Below, in pieces: positions 35,721 through 44,139 of a DNA stretch of 64,000 nucleotides. The stretch's first letter is position 1. Each line of letters starts with the position of its first letter. A program made the translations under genes and the position numbers. The notes beneath the pieces are model-generated. The model was not told the origin of the DNA. It ran no database searches and worked only from the letters and a program-made list of their open reading frames with translations. The stretch is from Carboxylicivirga litoralis (GTDB lineage: Bacteria > Bacteroidota > Bacteroidia > Bacteroidales > Marinilabiliaceae): positions 1 to 64,000 of the forward strand of contig NZ_JAFMVC010000022.1 of NCBI RefSeq assembly GCF_025499605.1, given 5' to 3'.

Positions 35721-36641
35721 ATGAAAAATAGATATGTATTTACAGCAGTTGTAATGTTAATTTCATTTTCATTTACAACCATCTCGGCTCAAAGAATGCA
35801 AAAGAGGGCTATTAACAATCAGTCCCAAGAATGCCGAATTAATAACTTAACAGATGAACAACAGGAAAACCTGAAAAAGGAAAGGGTAAAATTCCAAACA
35901 GAAATTCAAGCGGAGAAAAACCAACTTGGTGAGCTTTTAGCTAAAAAACGCACAATTGAAACAACAGAGCCAATTAGCCAGAAAAACCTTGACAAAATAC
36001 TAACTGATATTAATACAGTAAAAACGAGTATGGCAAAAAAGCGTGCTCTTCATCAACAAACTATTAAATCATATTTGACAGATGAGCAAGTACTCGCATA
36101 TAATCAATTTGGTAATAGACAAGGCATGGGTAGGCAACAAGGCCAAGGCCGCAATCGACAATTCGACTGTCAGGCGAATGGCGCCCCGCAAATGAAGGGA
36201 AGAAAGGCTGGTCGTCAAGGTTCTGGACAGGGTAACTATAGTGGCAGAGGCCAAGGCAACGGAAAAGGCAATAGAAACCAGCACAACCTCCAAGGACAAG
36301 GTGGACGCGGACAAGGCTATGGCAGAAATAGCGAGTGTATTCTATCCGATGAGTTACAGCAAGAACTTCAAACAGCTCGTCTGGAGCTAATGACACAGCA
36401 ACAGCCTCTTAACAATCAATTAAACGAACTGAGAGCTCAGTATCGAACATTAACAAGCGGCAAATCTGTCGACATGAAGAAGGTAGACAAAAACCTTGAA
36501 CAACAAGCAAATATCAAGCTTCAGATAGCTAAAAACCAGAGCAAACACAAGTTGGCTGTTCGAAGCAAATTAACGGACGAACAGAAAGTATGGTTCGATC
36601 AAAAACAAATGGGCAGAATGCATAGAGGACGAATGAACTAA
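35721..36641 (+). CDS. Exported protein with two Spy-like domains and a Gly/Gln-rich linker
   Basis: A 306-residue exported protein (signal peptide residues 1-23, ending TISA). Two related helical units are visible. The first (about 35-130) begins ECRINNLTDEQQENLKKE and ends YLTDEQVLAYNQF. The second (about 207-302) begins ECILSDELQQELQTARLEL and ends KLTDEQKVWFDQK. Each has the LTDEQ motif typical of Spy/CpxP and each opens with a Cys. Between them lies a roughly 75-residue low-complexity stretch of Gly, Gln, Arg and Asn. It is probably a periplasmic chaperone or stress protein made under the upstream sigma factor. Confidence 0.72.
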   Translation: MKNRYVFTAVVMLISFSFTTISAQRMQKRAINNQSQECRINNLTDEQQENLKKERVKFQTEIQAEKNQLGELLAKKRTIETTEPISQKNLDKILTDINTVKTSMAKKRALHQQTIKSYLTDEQVLAYNQFGNRQGMGRQQGQGRNRQFDCQANGAPQMKGRKAGRQGSGQGNYSGRGQGNGKGNRNQHNLQGQGGRGQGYGRNSECILSDELQQELQTARLELMTQQQPLNNQLNELRAQYRTLTSGKSVDMKKVDKNLEQQANIKLQIAKNQSKHKLAVRSKLTDEQKVWFDQKQMGRMHRGRMN

Positions 36642-36659
36642 ATTAATTTCATATCATTT

Positions 36660-36696
36660 AAAAGCTCAATTGAATTTATTTCAGTTGAGCTTTTTT
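36660..36696 (+). terminator. Terminator of the sigma-factor gene set
   Basis: AAAAGCTCAATTGAA and TTCAGTTGAGCTTTTTT form a strong stem (one mismatch) with a T tract. Confidence 0.85.
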
Positions 36697-36914
36697 ATTG
36701 CTTCAAGTTAAGATGAAATTTTTCTGGCTAAATTTTTAAGTAAGATAAAAGTTGCTAACTGGTACATATTTACCTATATACTCCATCGCAACTTTAAAAA
36801 TCATTAGGGGAAATAAGATTTTTGCACCTTAGATGTCACCCCAACCTCCTGTTTAAGTGTCTTAAGGTAAAGTTACAAATTATAAGCTAAATCCTTTATT
36901 AGACCATTAACAAC

Positions 36915-38039
36915 ATGAGTGAAAAACAATTCAAAAGAATCCAGGGGTTATCAACTTTAATTGGGAATACGCCACTATTGGCCATCGAGTTTGAGTATAA
37001 AGGTATTCGAAGAAAAATATACGCTAAGGCAGAGTTTTTAAATCTGACCGGAAGCATCAAAGACCGTATGGCCTATCACATCCTATGTAAAGCCTATGAA
37101 GAGGGACAGCTTAAAGCGGGTGATAGGATCATAGAAGCAACCAGTGGTAATACCGGCATCGCTTTTTCGGGCGTTGGAAGAGCATTGGGCCATCCTGTAA
37201 CGATATTTATGCCCAACTGGATGAGCCAGGAGCGCAAAAACCTGATTAAAAGCTTTGGTGCCAATATCCGTTTAGTAACACCAGAGGAAGGCGGCTTTTT
37301 AGGTAGTATCAACATGGCCAACCAATTGGCCGAAGAGAATGAAAATACCTTTTTACCTCGCCAGTTTTCGAATTACGATAACTGTGAAGCACATTATACC
37401 ACCACTGGCCCTGAGTTATACTGGCAATTAAAGTTTCGCTCGCTTGAGCCCGATGCCTTTGTTGCAGGTGTAGGAACAGGCGGAACTGTAATGGGCGTTG
37501 GAAAATATCTGCGTGAAAAAATTGAAGGTGTTAAAATTCATCCGCTTGAACCTTCCAATTCTCCAACAATGACAACGGGCTATAAAGTTGGAAAACATCG
37601 AATTCAGGGCATTTCAGATGAGTTTATTCCTTCCATTGTGAAATTAGATGAACTGAATGAGATTGTCAGTGTAGATGATGGCGATGCAATTATTATGGCA
37701 CAAAAATTAAGTGCCGAACTTGGTTTGGGTGTCGGCATCTCAAGTGGCGCCAACTTTTTAGGAGCGCTTAAAGTTCAGGAAGAACTGGGTCCGGATGCCG
37801 TAGTTGTTACAGTATTTGCCGATGATAATAAAAAATACCTGAGCACCGACCTCATGAATGAAGAACCTGTTAAAGGCGATTTCTTATCAACCGGCGTTGA
37901 GCTTCATAGTTATGCAGCCTACAAACGCGTATGCCATACCTGCTGTGACCCGAAAGATTGCATGGAGTCGTGTTATGAAGGCAGTGAAAACGAGGTAAAA
38001 CTTCCGGCGTGTCCAAGAAGAGAAACAGTTAGTAATTAG
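36915..38039 (+). CDS. PLP-dependent cysteine synthase family protein with Cys-rich tail
   Basis: A 374-residue fold-type II PLP enzyme of the cysteine synthase/cystathionine beta-synthase family. Motifs include [18 protein letters not shown] (PLP Lys), [12 protein letters not shown] (substrate loop), [14 protein letters not shown] (phosphate-binding loop) and GVGISSGAN. It likely makes cysteine from O-acetylserine and sulfide in the cytoplasm. The last 40 residues form an extension with six cysteines, C-x2-CC-x4-C-x3-C-x12-C, not part of the standard fold, which may bind a metal or Fe-S cluster or sense redox state. Closed by the terminator at 38072-38103. Confidence 0.9.
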   Translation: MSEKQFKRIQGLSTLIGNTPLLAIEFEYKGIRRKIYAKAEFLNLTGSIKDRMAYHILCKAYEEGQLKAGDRIIEATSGNTGIAFSGVGRALGHPVTIFMPNWMSQERKNLIKSFGANIRLVTPEEGGFLGSINMANQLAEENENTFLPRQFSNYDNCEAHYTTTGPELYWQLKFRSLEPDAFVAGVGTGGTVMGVGKYLREKIEGVKIHPLEPSNSPTMTTGYKVGKHRIQGISDEFIPSIVKLDELNEIVSVDDGDAIIMAQKLSAELGLGVGISSGANFLGALKVQEELGPDAVVVTVFADDNKKYLSTDLMNEEPVKGDFLSTGVELHSYAAYKRVCHTCCDPKDCMESCYEGSENEVKLPACPRRETVSN

Positions 38040-38071
38040 TCTATAATAGTTTGGTAAAGTTTTGGTTTGAT

Positions 38072-38103
38072 AAGCCACCTCAATAAACGAATTGAGGTGG
38101 CTT
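38072..38103. terminator. Bidirectional terminator
   Basis: AAGCCACCTCAAT and ATTGAGGTGGCTT form a perfect 13-bp stem around a 6-nt loop, followed by ATTTTTT. It lies between the converging cysteine synthase and proC genes. Confidence 0.88.
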
Positions 38104-38108
38104 ATTTT

Positions 38109-38915
38109 TTATGATTCTGTTTCCAGAATTTTGTTATAACCAGCCACTACTCCCTGAATCAGAGAAGAGCTAAACCCTTCGTACTCCATCTTATTTAAAG
38201 ACTTAATAGTCACTCCTAGTGGTGTTGTTACCTTATCAATTTCAGGCTCAGGGTGCGAGTTATTCTCAATAATCAACTTCGAGGCGCCTTTCATTATCTG
38301 AGCCGCAATTTCCTGCGATAGCTTCGAAGAAAAACCAATCTCGATACCACCTTGCGATGCTGCACGTAGGAAACGTAAAGCAAAGGCAATACCACATGAA
38401 GCCAAAACAGTAGCAGCAGGCATCTGAGCTTCTGGAATAACCATGGTGGAACCCAACTGGTCAAAAATATTCACGACCTCTTCCTTGAATTTCAGACCAT
38501 TTTCATTAAACGACAGTGCTGTCATCGACTCCTGAATGGCAATAGCGGTATTAGGCATGGCGCGAATTATCGGCATATCGCCCAAAAAGGCTTCTAAATC
38601 ATCGATCTTAATGCCTGAAATAACAGAGATTACCACATGATTACTCCCTATTAAAGTATCCTTAACCTGCGCCAACAATGCGCGTGCTGCAGTTGGTTTA
38701 ACGGCAATAATGACAATTTCAGCTCCATTAATGGCGCTAATATTATCAGTTGTAATATTAAAACCATCCTCATCCTTAAGATGTTGAATGAGTTCAAGCT
38801 CGAGATTTGTTATGGTGATTTGTTCGGCTTTCATTAAGCCACTTTTAACAATGCCTTTGGCAATTGACGAACCGAGGTTACCACCGCCAAGAATAGCAAT
38901 ATTTTTAGATGTCAT
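38109..38915 (-). CDS. proC: Pyrroline-5-carboxylate reductase
   Basis: A 268-residue cytoplasmic enzyme that reduces 1-pyrroline-5-carboxylate to proline with NAD(P)H. The N-terminal Rossmann motif is AILGGGNLGSSIAKGIVKSG. VIIAVKPTAARALL and PIIRAMPNTAIAIQESMTAL follow, and the C-terminal helical dimerisation domain carries HPEPEIDKVTTPLGVTIKSLNKME, corresponding to the family signature. The length is normal. A -7 box lies at 38955-38962. No other proline-synthesis gene is adjacent. Confidence 0.95.
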   Translation of the reverse strand: MTSKNIAILGGGNLGSSIAKGIVKSGLMKAEQITITNLELELIQHLKDEDGFNITTDNISAINGAEIVIIAVKPTAARALLAQVKDTLIGSNHVVISVISGIKIDDLEAFLGDMPIIRAMPNTAIAIQESMTALSFNENGLKFKEEVVNIFDQLGSTMVIPEAQMPAATVLASCGIAFALRFLRAASQGGIEIGFSSKLSQEIAAQIMKGASKLIIENNSHPEPEIDKVTTPLGVTIKSLNKMEYEGFSSSLIQGVVAGYNKILETES

Positions 38916-38954
38916 CCTGTATTAAGTTGTGTTTGATAAATAAAATTTACAGCA

Positions 38955-38962
38955 CAAAGCTA
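38955..38962 (-). promoter_or_regulatory. -7 box of proC
   Basis: Minus-strand TAGCTTTG matches TAnnTTTG, about 40 nt before the ATG. No TTG is correctly spaced upstream. Confidence 0.4.
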
Positions 38963-39028
38963 GACAGGATTAATGACATTAAAATCACCCCTAATAGTGA
39001 ATTATATCATTGATAGAACCTATTTTTG

Positions 39029-39817
39029 TCAGGCAATTGCTTTATTATTTTCTATCACTTCGTAGGCAGCCAAGGTAGCGGCCACAACAGACACAATTGA
39101 AATAAAACCTGCCAACATCACGCCTACATATGGAATTAGCAGCACCAGAGAAAAGACAAAACCATTCCCAATGGCCAAACCTTTGTTGCTTCGCATAAAG
39201 CGAATACTATAATCTATCTTAAAGCGACGCCGCTCAAATGTATAATCCAAAAAAGAAAAACCATAAAAGTAGGCCGACACTAAAAACAATACTATCGGTG
39301 TAAGATAACCGATTATTGGTATAAAACTCAGAATAAATAACAATGCTGTAAAAAAGAGCTCAACAGAAAGGTTGCGAATAGCTAATAAAACACCACGCAA
39401 AATGTCGCGCATAAACTGAGAAAAGCTAAAAGGGAGCGTCTTTCCAGAAATAATTTCTTCCGTTTTCTCCGATAAGAAAGCAAAAACTGGCGACAACATA
39501 ATGAGAATGACATAACCACCTATGTAGGCATAGATAATAAAGAATAGTAGTCGTAAAACAATCCAGATAAAACCCTTAATTATCGCCACCAGAAAACCTG
39601 AACCCCAGAAATCCCAGTCCTCAATATTTATCCACTCGTTTAATGATGTGATGGCTCCATCGCTTAAGGAAGATACTGACCAAAAACCAGCAGCAAAAAG
39701 TATAATATTAAACAGTACCGGAAAGATAAAATACCATCCCAGCTTATTTCGAAACATAAATGCGGTTGCCTTTGAATACGTTTTTAAACCCAACTGAAAA
39801 CCTTGACGATAATTCAT
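39029..39817 (-). CDS. EI24/CysZ-like membrane protein
   Basis: A 262-residue polytopic inner-membrane protein of the EI24 domain family (CysZ-like). It opens with NYRQGFQLGLKTYSKATAFMFRNKLGWYFIFPVLFNIILF and has about five hydrophobic segments. Family regions are GGYVILIMLSPVFAFLSEKTEEIISGK, FILSFIPIIGYLTP and FLDYTFERRRFKI. CysZ imports sulfate in enterobacteria, but the wider family's function is unclear. The cysteine synthase gene is only about 1 kb away, on the other strand. The ATG at 39817 is preferred over the TTG/ATG choices up to 39844. Confidence 0.82.
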   Translation of the reverse strand: MNYRQGFQLGLKTYSKATAFMFRNKLGWYFIFPVLFNIILFAAGFWSVSSLSDGAITSLNEWINIEDWDFWGSGFLVAIIKGFIWIVLRLLFFIIYAYIGGYVILIMLSPVFAFLSEKTEEIISGKTLPFSFSQFMRDILRGVLLAIRNLSVELFFTALLFILSFIPIIGYLTPIVLFLVSAYFYGFSFLDYTFERRRFKIDYSIRFMRSNKGLAIGNGFVFSLVLLIPYVGVMLAGFISIVSVVAATLAAYEVIENNKAIA

Positions 39818-39851
39818 AGTAATTGTCTCTCTTTTTGAAATCACACGAGGC

Positions 39852-39888
39852 CAAAACTAAGCTTTTCGAGTAAAATTTACTACTTTTG
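39852..39888. promoter_or_regulatory. Divergent -7 boxes with a central palindrome (EI24 gene and purB)
   Basis: Minus-strand TAGTTTTG (39859-39852) faces away from plus-strand TACTTTTG (39881-39888). Both match TAnnTTTG. Between them is the odd palindrome AGTAAAATTTACT (39869-39881), which overlaps the purB -7 box. A protein bound there could control both genes, but neither promoter has a clean -33 TTG. Confidence 0.45.
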
Positions 39889-39914
39889 TGCTGCCAAAAA
39901 ATCAAATAGAAAAA

Positions 39915-41270
39915 ATGATGGATATTCAATTATTGACTGCCATATCGCCGGTTGACGGACGATACAGAAACAAAGTAGATGGATTAGCACTTTACTTTTC
40001 AGAGTACGCCTTAATTCGCTACCGTGTACTTGTTGAAATAGAGTACTTTATTGCACTTTGCGAGCAGCCATTACCTCAGTTGGCCGACTTTGATAAAGCG
40101 CTTTACGAAGATTTGCGTAAAGTTTATAAAAACTTTGAGTTAGAAGATGCTGACCGCATCAAGGAAATAGAGTCGGTAACCAACCACGATGTGAAAGCTG
40201 TTGAATATTTCATCAAAGAAAAATTTGATGCGCTTAAGCTGGATAAATATAAAGAATTTATCCACTTCGGATTAACATCTCAGGATATTAACAACACTGC
40301 TGTTCCTTACTCTTTGCGCGATGCAGTGCACGATATCTACTATCCATTATTGGAAGAATTGATTCAAACATTGGATGAATTGGCGACTGAATGGAAAGAT
40401 ATTCCTATGTTGGCTAAAACACACGGACAACCAGCCTCTCCTACCCGATTGGGCAAAGAGATGAAGGTATATGTTGAGCGCTTGAACAAGCAACTGGCAC
40501 TATTAAAAGGCATTCCTTGTTCTGCTAAATTTGGTGGTGCTACCGGTAACTTTAATGCCCACAACGCTGCTTATCCACAAATTGACTGGGTTGAGTTTGG
40601 AAACAACTTTGTGAACAACACCCTGAAGCTTGACCGCGAGCAGGTAACTACACAAATCTCAAACTACGATAACATGGCTGCCAGCTTTGATAATTTCAAG
40701 CGCATCAATGTTATCTTGTTGGATTTATCGCGCGACTTTTGGACCTACATCATGATGGAGTACTTTAAGCAGAAGATTAAAAAGGGTGAAGTTGGTTCAA
40801 GTGCGATGCCTCACAAGGTGAACCCAATCGACTTTGAAAATGCTGAAGGCAACTTAGGTATTGCGAACGCTATCTTTTCACACTTAGCTGAGAAGTTACC
40901 TGTTTCACGCCTGCAGCGCGACTTAACAGACTCGACTGTATTGCGTAACATTGGTGTACCTATTGCACACTCGGTTATTTCTATTCGTTCATTAGCCAAA
41001 GGTTTAGGTAAATTGTTATTGAACGAAAATGCTATTAAACGCGATTTGGAAGCTAACTGGGCAGTAGTTGCTGAGGGTATTCAAACCATTCTTCGCCGCG
41101 AAGGGTATCCAAACCCATACGAAGCGCTAAAAGAATTAACACGTACCAACGAAGAGATTAACGCCAAAACAATGGCCGCTTTTATTGAAACCTTAAATGT
41201 TTCGGAAGAGGTTAAAGAAGAAATGAGGGCCTTAACACCTCACTCATATACTGGCATTTTTAAGATATAA
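39915..41270 (+). CDS. purB: Adenylosuccinate lyase
   Basis: A 451-residue cytoplasmic lyase of purine synthesis, which releases fumarate from SAICAR and from adenylosuccinate. Family motifs: SPVDGRYRNKVDGL, TNHDVKAVEYFIKEK, HFGLTSQDINNTAVP (catalytic His region), KTHGQPASPTRLGKE, and the signature GSSAMPHKVNPIDFENAEGN with the catalytic Ser loop. The ATG at 39915 is chosen over an upstream in-frame GTG (39888), because the GTG overlaps the -7 box. Closed by a terminator at 41295-41328. Confidence 0.97.
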   Translation: MMDIQLLTAISPVDGRYRNKVDGLALYFSEYALIRYRVLVEIEYFIALCEQPLPQLADFDKALYEDLRKVYKNFELEDADRIKEIESVTNHDVKAVEYFIKEKFDALKLDKYKEFIHFGLTSQDINNTAVPYSLRDAVHDIYYPLLEELIQTLDELATEWKDIPMLAKTHGQPASPTRLGKEMKVYVERLNKQLALLKGIPCSAKFGGATGNFNAHNAAYPQIDWVEFGNNFVNNTLKLDREQVTTQISNYDNMAASFDNFKRINVILLDLSRDFWTYIMMEYFKQKIKKGEVGSSAMPHKVNPIDFENAEGNLGIANAIFSHLAEKLPVSRLQRDLTDSTVLRNIGVPIAHSVISIRSLAKGLGKLLLNENAIKRDLEANWAVVAEGIQTILRREGYPNPYEALKELTRTNEEINAKTMAAFIETLNVSEEVKEEMRALTPHSYTGIFKI

Positions 41271-41294
41271 TAACACACAAAGCACTTGTGATTC

Positions 41295-41328
41295 GGGCAG
41301 TAAAAGCATACTTTTATTGCCCGTTTTG
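41295..41328 (+). terminator. Terminator after purB
   Basis: GGGCAGTAAAAG and CTTTTATTGCCC form a 12-bp stem (one mismatch) followed by GTTTT. Confidence 0.75.
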
Positions 41329-41405
41329 CATTTATGGCAAGAAGATTGACTTACGTGTGCGACGGTGAACAACTGTCATAATGACATTAAAGTAATAAAT
41401 CAAGA

Positions 41406-43226
41406 ATGAAAGATTTTTTTAGAGTACTGCGCATTTATCTGCCTCCTTACAAAGCCAAATTAGCATTAACGTTCATTTTTAATTTGCTAGCGGCTTTCTT
41501 TATCGTTTTTTCAATGCTCTCAATGATTCCAATGCTACAGGTTATTCTTGAAGATGATAAAGAGGTATATGACTTATTAGCATGGTCCCTAGATAAAGAT
41601 GTTCTTTTCAATAACATCAACTACTACATTACATCGATTAAAAATCAATACGGACCAGGCACAACTCTTTTATACTTGGGAATATTTGGTGTGATAGCCA
41701 CTCTATTGAAAACAGGCTTCACTTACTTGGCTTCCTACACAATAACTGGCATACGGAACGGCATCACACGTGATATACGTAAAGCCATATACAACAAGAT
41801 GATTGAACTACCACTAGGTTTTTATAGTAACGAACGTAAAGGTGATATGATGGCACGTTCAACAGCAGATGTGCAAGAAGTAGAAGCTTCGGTTATGTCT
41901 TCATTGGACATGCTTTTGAAAAATCCAATCATCATTATTGTTGTTCTAATTTCAATGCTTTACGTTAGTTTTGAGCTAACACTTTTTGTCTTTCTAGTTC
42001 TTCCAATTGCTGGGTTTGTTATTGGAAGAATTGGCAAAAGCCTCAAAAAAACTTCGCGTGAGGGACAAACAAAACTAGGCTTCATTCTAGGAATCATTGA
42101 AGAGTCTTTGTCGGGATTGCGAATCATTAAAGCTTTTAACGCTGAAAAGCGCATGGAACATCGTTTTAACGGAGAAGTGGAAAGCTATCGTCGTACCATG
42201 AACAAGCTGCAAAGAAGACGTCATTTAGCCCATCCTACAAGCGAGTTTCTAGGAACAATCGTTTTTGTAATGATATTTTGGTACGGCGGATCACTAATTC
42301 TTAATGGTGACAACTCATTAAACATGGCTGTTTTTATGACGTACCTGGGCATGTTTTACCAGATTATCAACCCGGCTAAAGCCTTCTCCCAGGCAGCCTA
42401 CAGTATCCAAAAAGGGATGGCCGCTTATGAACGTATTGAGGCCATATTAGATGCCGATCTGGACGTTAAAGAACACGACGGTTCGCAAGAAATTAAAGCC
42501 TTTACTAGTAACGTAGAATACCGTAATATTACTTTTGCCTACGAAGATATTAATGTATTGAAAGACATCAGCTTAACCATTCCTCAAGGCAAAACAGTGG
42601 CATTAGTTGGCCAGTCGGGAAGTGGTAAAACCACCTTCGTTGATCTTTTACCTCGTTTCTACGATGTACAGGGCGGTGGTATCTACATTGATGGCATTAA
42701 CATCAAAGATATTAAGCTATTTGACCTACGCGAACTGATGGGCAACGTTAACCAGGAGGCTATCTTGTTTAACGATACCATATACAACAACATTACTTTT
42801 GGCGTTGAGCATGCCACAGTTGAAGAAGTGATTAATGCCGCTAAGGTGGCCAATGCACATGAGTTTATTGAAGCTTCAGAAGATGGCTATCAAACAGTGA
42901 TTGGCGACCGCGGAAGCAAGTTATCTGGAGGACAGCGCCAGCGATTAAGTATTGCGCGCGCTATTTTAAAGAACCCTCCGATATTAATTTTAGATGAGGC
43001 GACTTCGGCTCTTGATACTGAATCGGAACGTTTGGTACAAGATGCCTTAGAAAACCTAATGAAGAACCGCACTTCGCTGGTTATTGCACATCGCCTTTCC
43101 ACGGTTCGTAATGCCGATTTAATTTGTGTGTTTAACGAAGGACAGATTGTTGAAACCGGCACCCACGATGAGTTAATTGAAAAAGATGGTATTTATAAAA
43201 AGCTTCACTCGATGCAAATGAGCTAG
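41406..43226 (+). CDS. MsbA-like ABC exporter (fused permease and ATPase)
   Basis: A 606-residue half-transporter. Residues 1-330 hold about six membrane segments of the ABC type-1 exporter fold. Residues about 360-606 form the ATPase: GQSGSGKTT (Walker A), NQEAILFNDTIYNNI (Q-loop region), LSGGQRQRLSIARAIL (signature), ILILDEATSALD (Walker B) and IAHRLSTV (H-loop). The length and order match MsbA-type lipid or drug exporters working as homodimers. The substrate cannot be read from sequence. Stands alone; a weak stem-loop (43240-43265, TAATGGC/GCCATTA) follows. Confidence 0.93.
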   Translation: MKDFFRVLRIYLPPYKAKLALTFIFNLLAAFFIVFSMLSMIPMLQVILEDDKEVYDLLAWSLDKDVLFNNINYYITSIKNQYGPGTTLLYLGIFGVIATLLKTGFTYLASYTITGIRNGITRDIRKAIYNKMIELPLGFYSNERKGDMMARSTADVQEVEASVMSSLDMLLKNPIIIIVVLISMLYVSFELTLFVFLVLPIAGFVIGRIGKSLKKTSREGQTKLGFILGIIEESLSGLRIIKAFNAEKRMEHRFNGEVESYRRTMNKLQRRRHLAHPTSEFLGTIVFVMIFWYGGSLILNGDNSLNMAVFMTYLGMFYQIINPAKAFSQAAYSIQKGMAAYERIEAILDADLDVKEHDGSQEIKAFTSNVEYRNITFAYEDINVLKDISLTIPQGKTVALVGQSGSGKTTFVDLLPRFYDVQGGGIYIDGINIKDIKLFDLRELMGNVNQEAILFNDTIYNNITFGVEHATVEEVINAAKVANAHEFIEASEDGYQTVIGDRGSKLSGGQRQRLSIARAILKNPPILILDEATSALDTESERLVQDALENLMKNRTSLVIAHRLSTVRNADLICVFNEGQIVETGTHDELIEKDGIYKKLHSMQMS

Positions 43227-43402
43227 AAAAACTGTAAGTTAATGGCTATTTTCATATGGCCATTAGCTTTCTGTACCTAAATAGATGCAATAACAAAATT
43301 CTGCATTTCAATACACTAACTACACCATTTACATTTTTTAACACCTTACACGTAACATTTCGGTAATAAATTACATAAACACTAACCAAAAACTTGTTGG
43401 AT

Positions 43403-44053
43403 ATGGTGTTGAAAGAATTGTTTGGGTTAATAACAGGTGTACTTATTTCTTCAGTAGTAGCCGCACAAAACACGGTTAGTCAAAAAATCAAGACGTATAA
43501 CAAAATTGGCAACCTTAAGGTAGACACAAGCTTTAATAAAACCTACCTGAAAGACTTCATGGTGCCATACCAGGAATTTGCTGATTTGCACAATTGCAAG
43601 ATTAAAGTCAAAAGCAAAAACATTAAAACTACCATGGCCGCGCGTCCTAATTTCCTTTCATTACTGTTAGGTAAAAATAACAGACGGTATATTATTGTAG
43701 TTAACAAGAAAGAAACCTTTGAAGGTGTTCACCTGAAAGATGTACCATCTGACGCACGCATCGGTTTATTTGCTCATGAACTAATGCATATACGCGATTA
43801 TGAAAGCAGAAAAGTTACGGGCGTAATGGAACGCGGCGTCCAATATTTATCGCAAAAAGGGAAAAAACAAGTAGAGCATTATACAGATAGCCTGACGATT
43901 GCTGCAGGATTTGGTCAATACCTGTACCATTGGGCCGACTATGTTCTGCACGATTCTGATGCTTCAGACGATTACAAGCAGTACAAGTCACAAATTTACA
44001 TGACACCTATTAGCATACTTACGCAAATAGAAGAGTCTCTACTCGAATATTAA
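43403..44053 (+). CDS. Exported protein with HELMH zinc-peptidase-like motif
   Basis: A 216-residue protein with a signal peptide (MVLKELFGLITGVLISSVVAA) and no family that I recognise. The centre carries LFAHELMHIRDYES, with H125, E126 and H129 matching the HExxH zinc-protease motif. A possible third ligand lies in EHYTDSLTIAAG (E158 or D162), 29-33 residues downstream. The region before it (KNIKTTMAARPNFLSLLLGKNNRRYIIVVNKKE) predicts strands of a small metalloprotease fold. The ATG at 43403 is used; in-frame TTGs at 43394 and 43397 are less likely. It stands alone. It may be a small secreted gluzincin-type protease, but no activity is established. Confidence 0.6.
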   Translation: MVLKELFGLITGVLISSVVAAQNTVSQKIKTYNKIGNLKVDTSFNKTYLKDFMVPYQEFADLHNCKIKVKSKNIKTTMAARPNFLSLLLGKNNRRYIIVVNKKETFEGVHLKDVPSDARIGLFAHELMHIRDYESRKVTGVMERGVQYLSQKGKKQVEHYTDSLTIAAGFGQYLYHWADYVLHDSDASDDYKQYKSQIYMTPISILTQIEESLLEY

Positions 44054-44084
44054 TTAGCCTTAGTCATCTATTAGATATAAATGT

Positions 44085-44121
44085 AAAATAGCCGGTGAAG
44101 CATCATTCCACCGGCTATTTT
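44085..44121. terminator. Bidirectional terminator
   Basis: AAAATAGCCGGTG and CACCGGCTATTTT form a perfect 13-bp stem around an 11-nt loop, flanked by A and T, between the converging HELMH and SulP genes. Confidence 0.85.
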
Positions 44122-44139
44122 ATGTCTATTCTAATTCAA

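Noticed and set aside
34143-36641. Iron-siderophore FecI/FecR system
   Set aside because: The membrane protein is too short for FecR and no TonB-dependent receptor follows; Spy-like genes follow instead.
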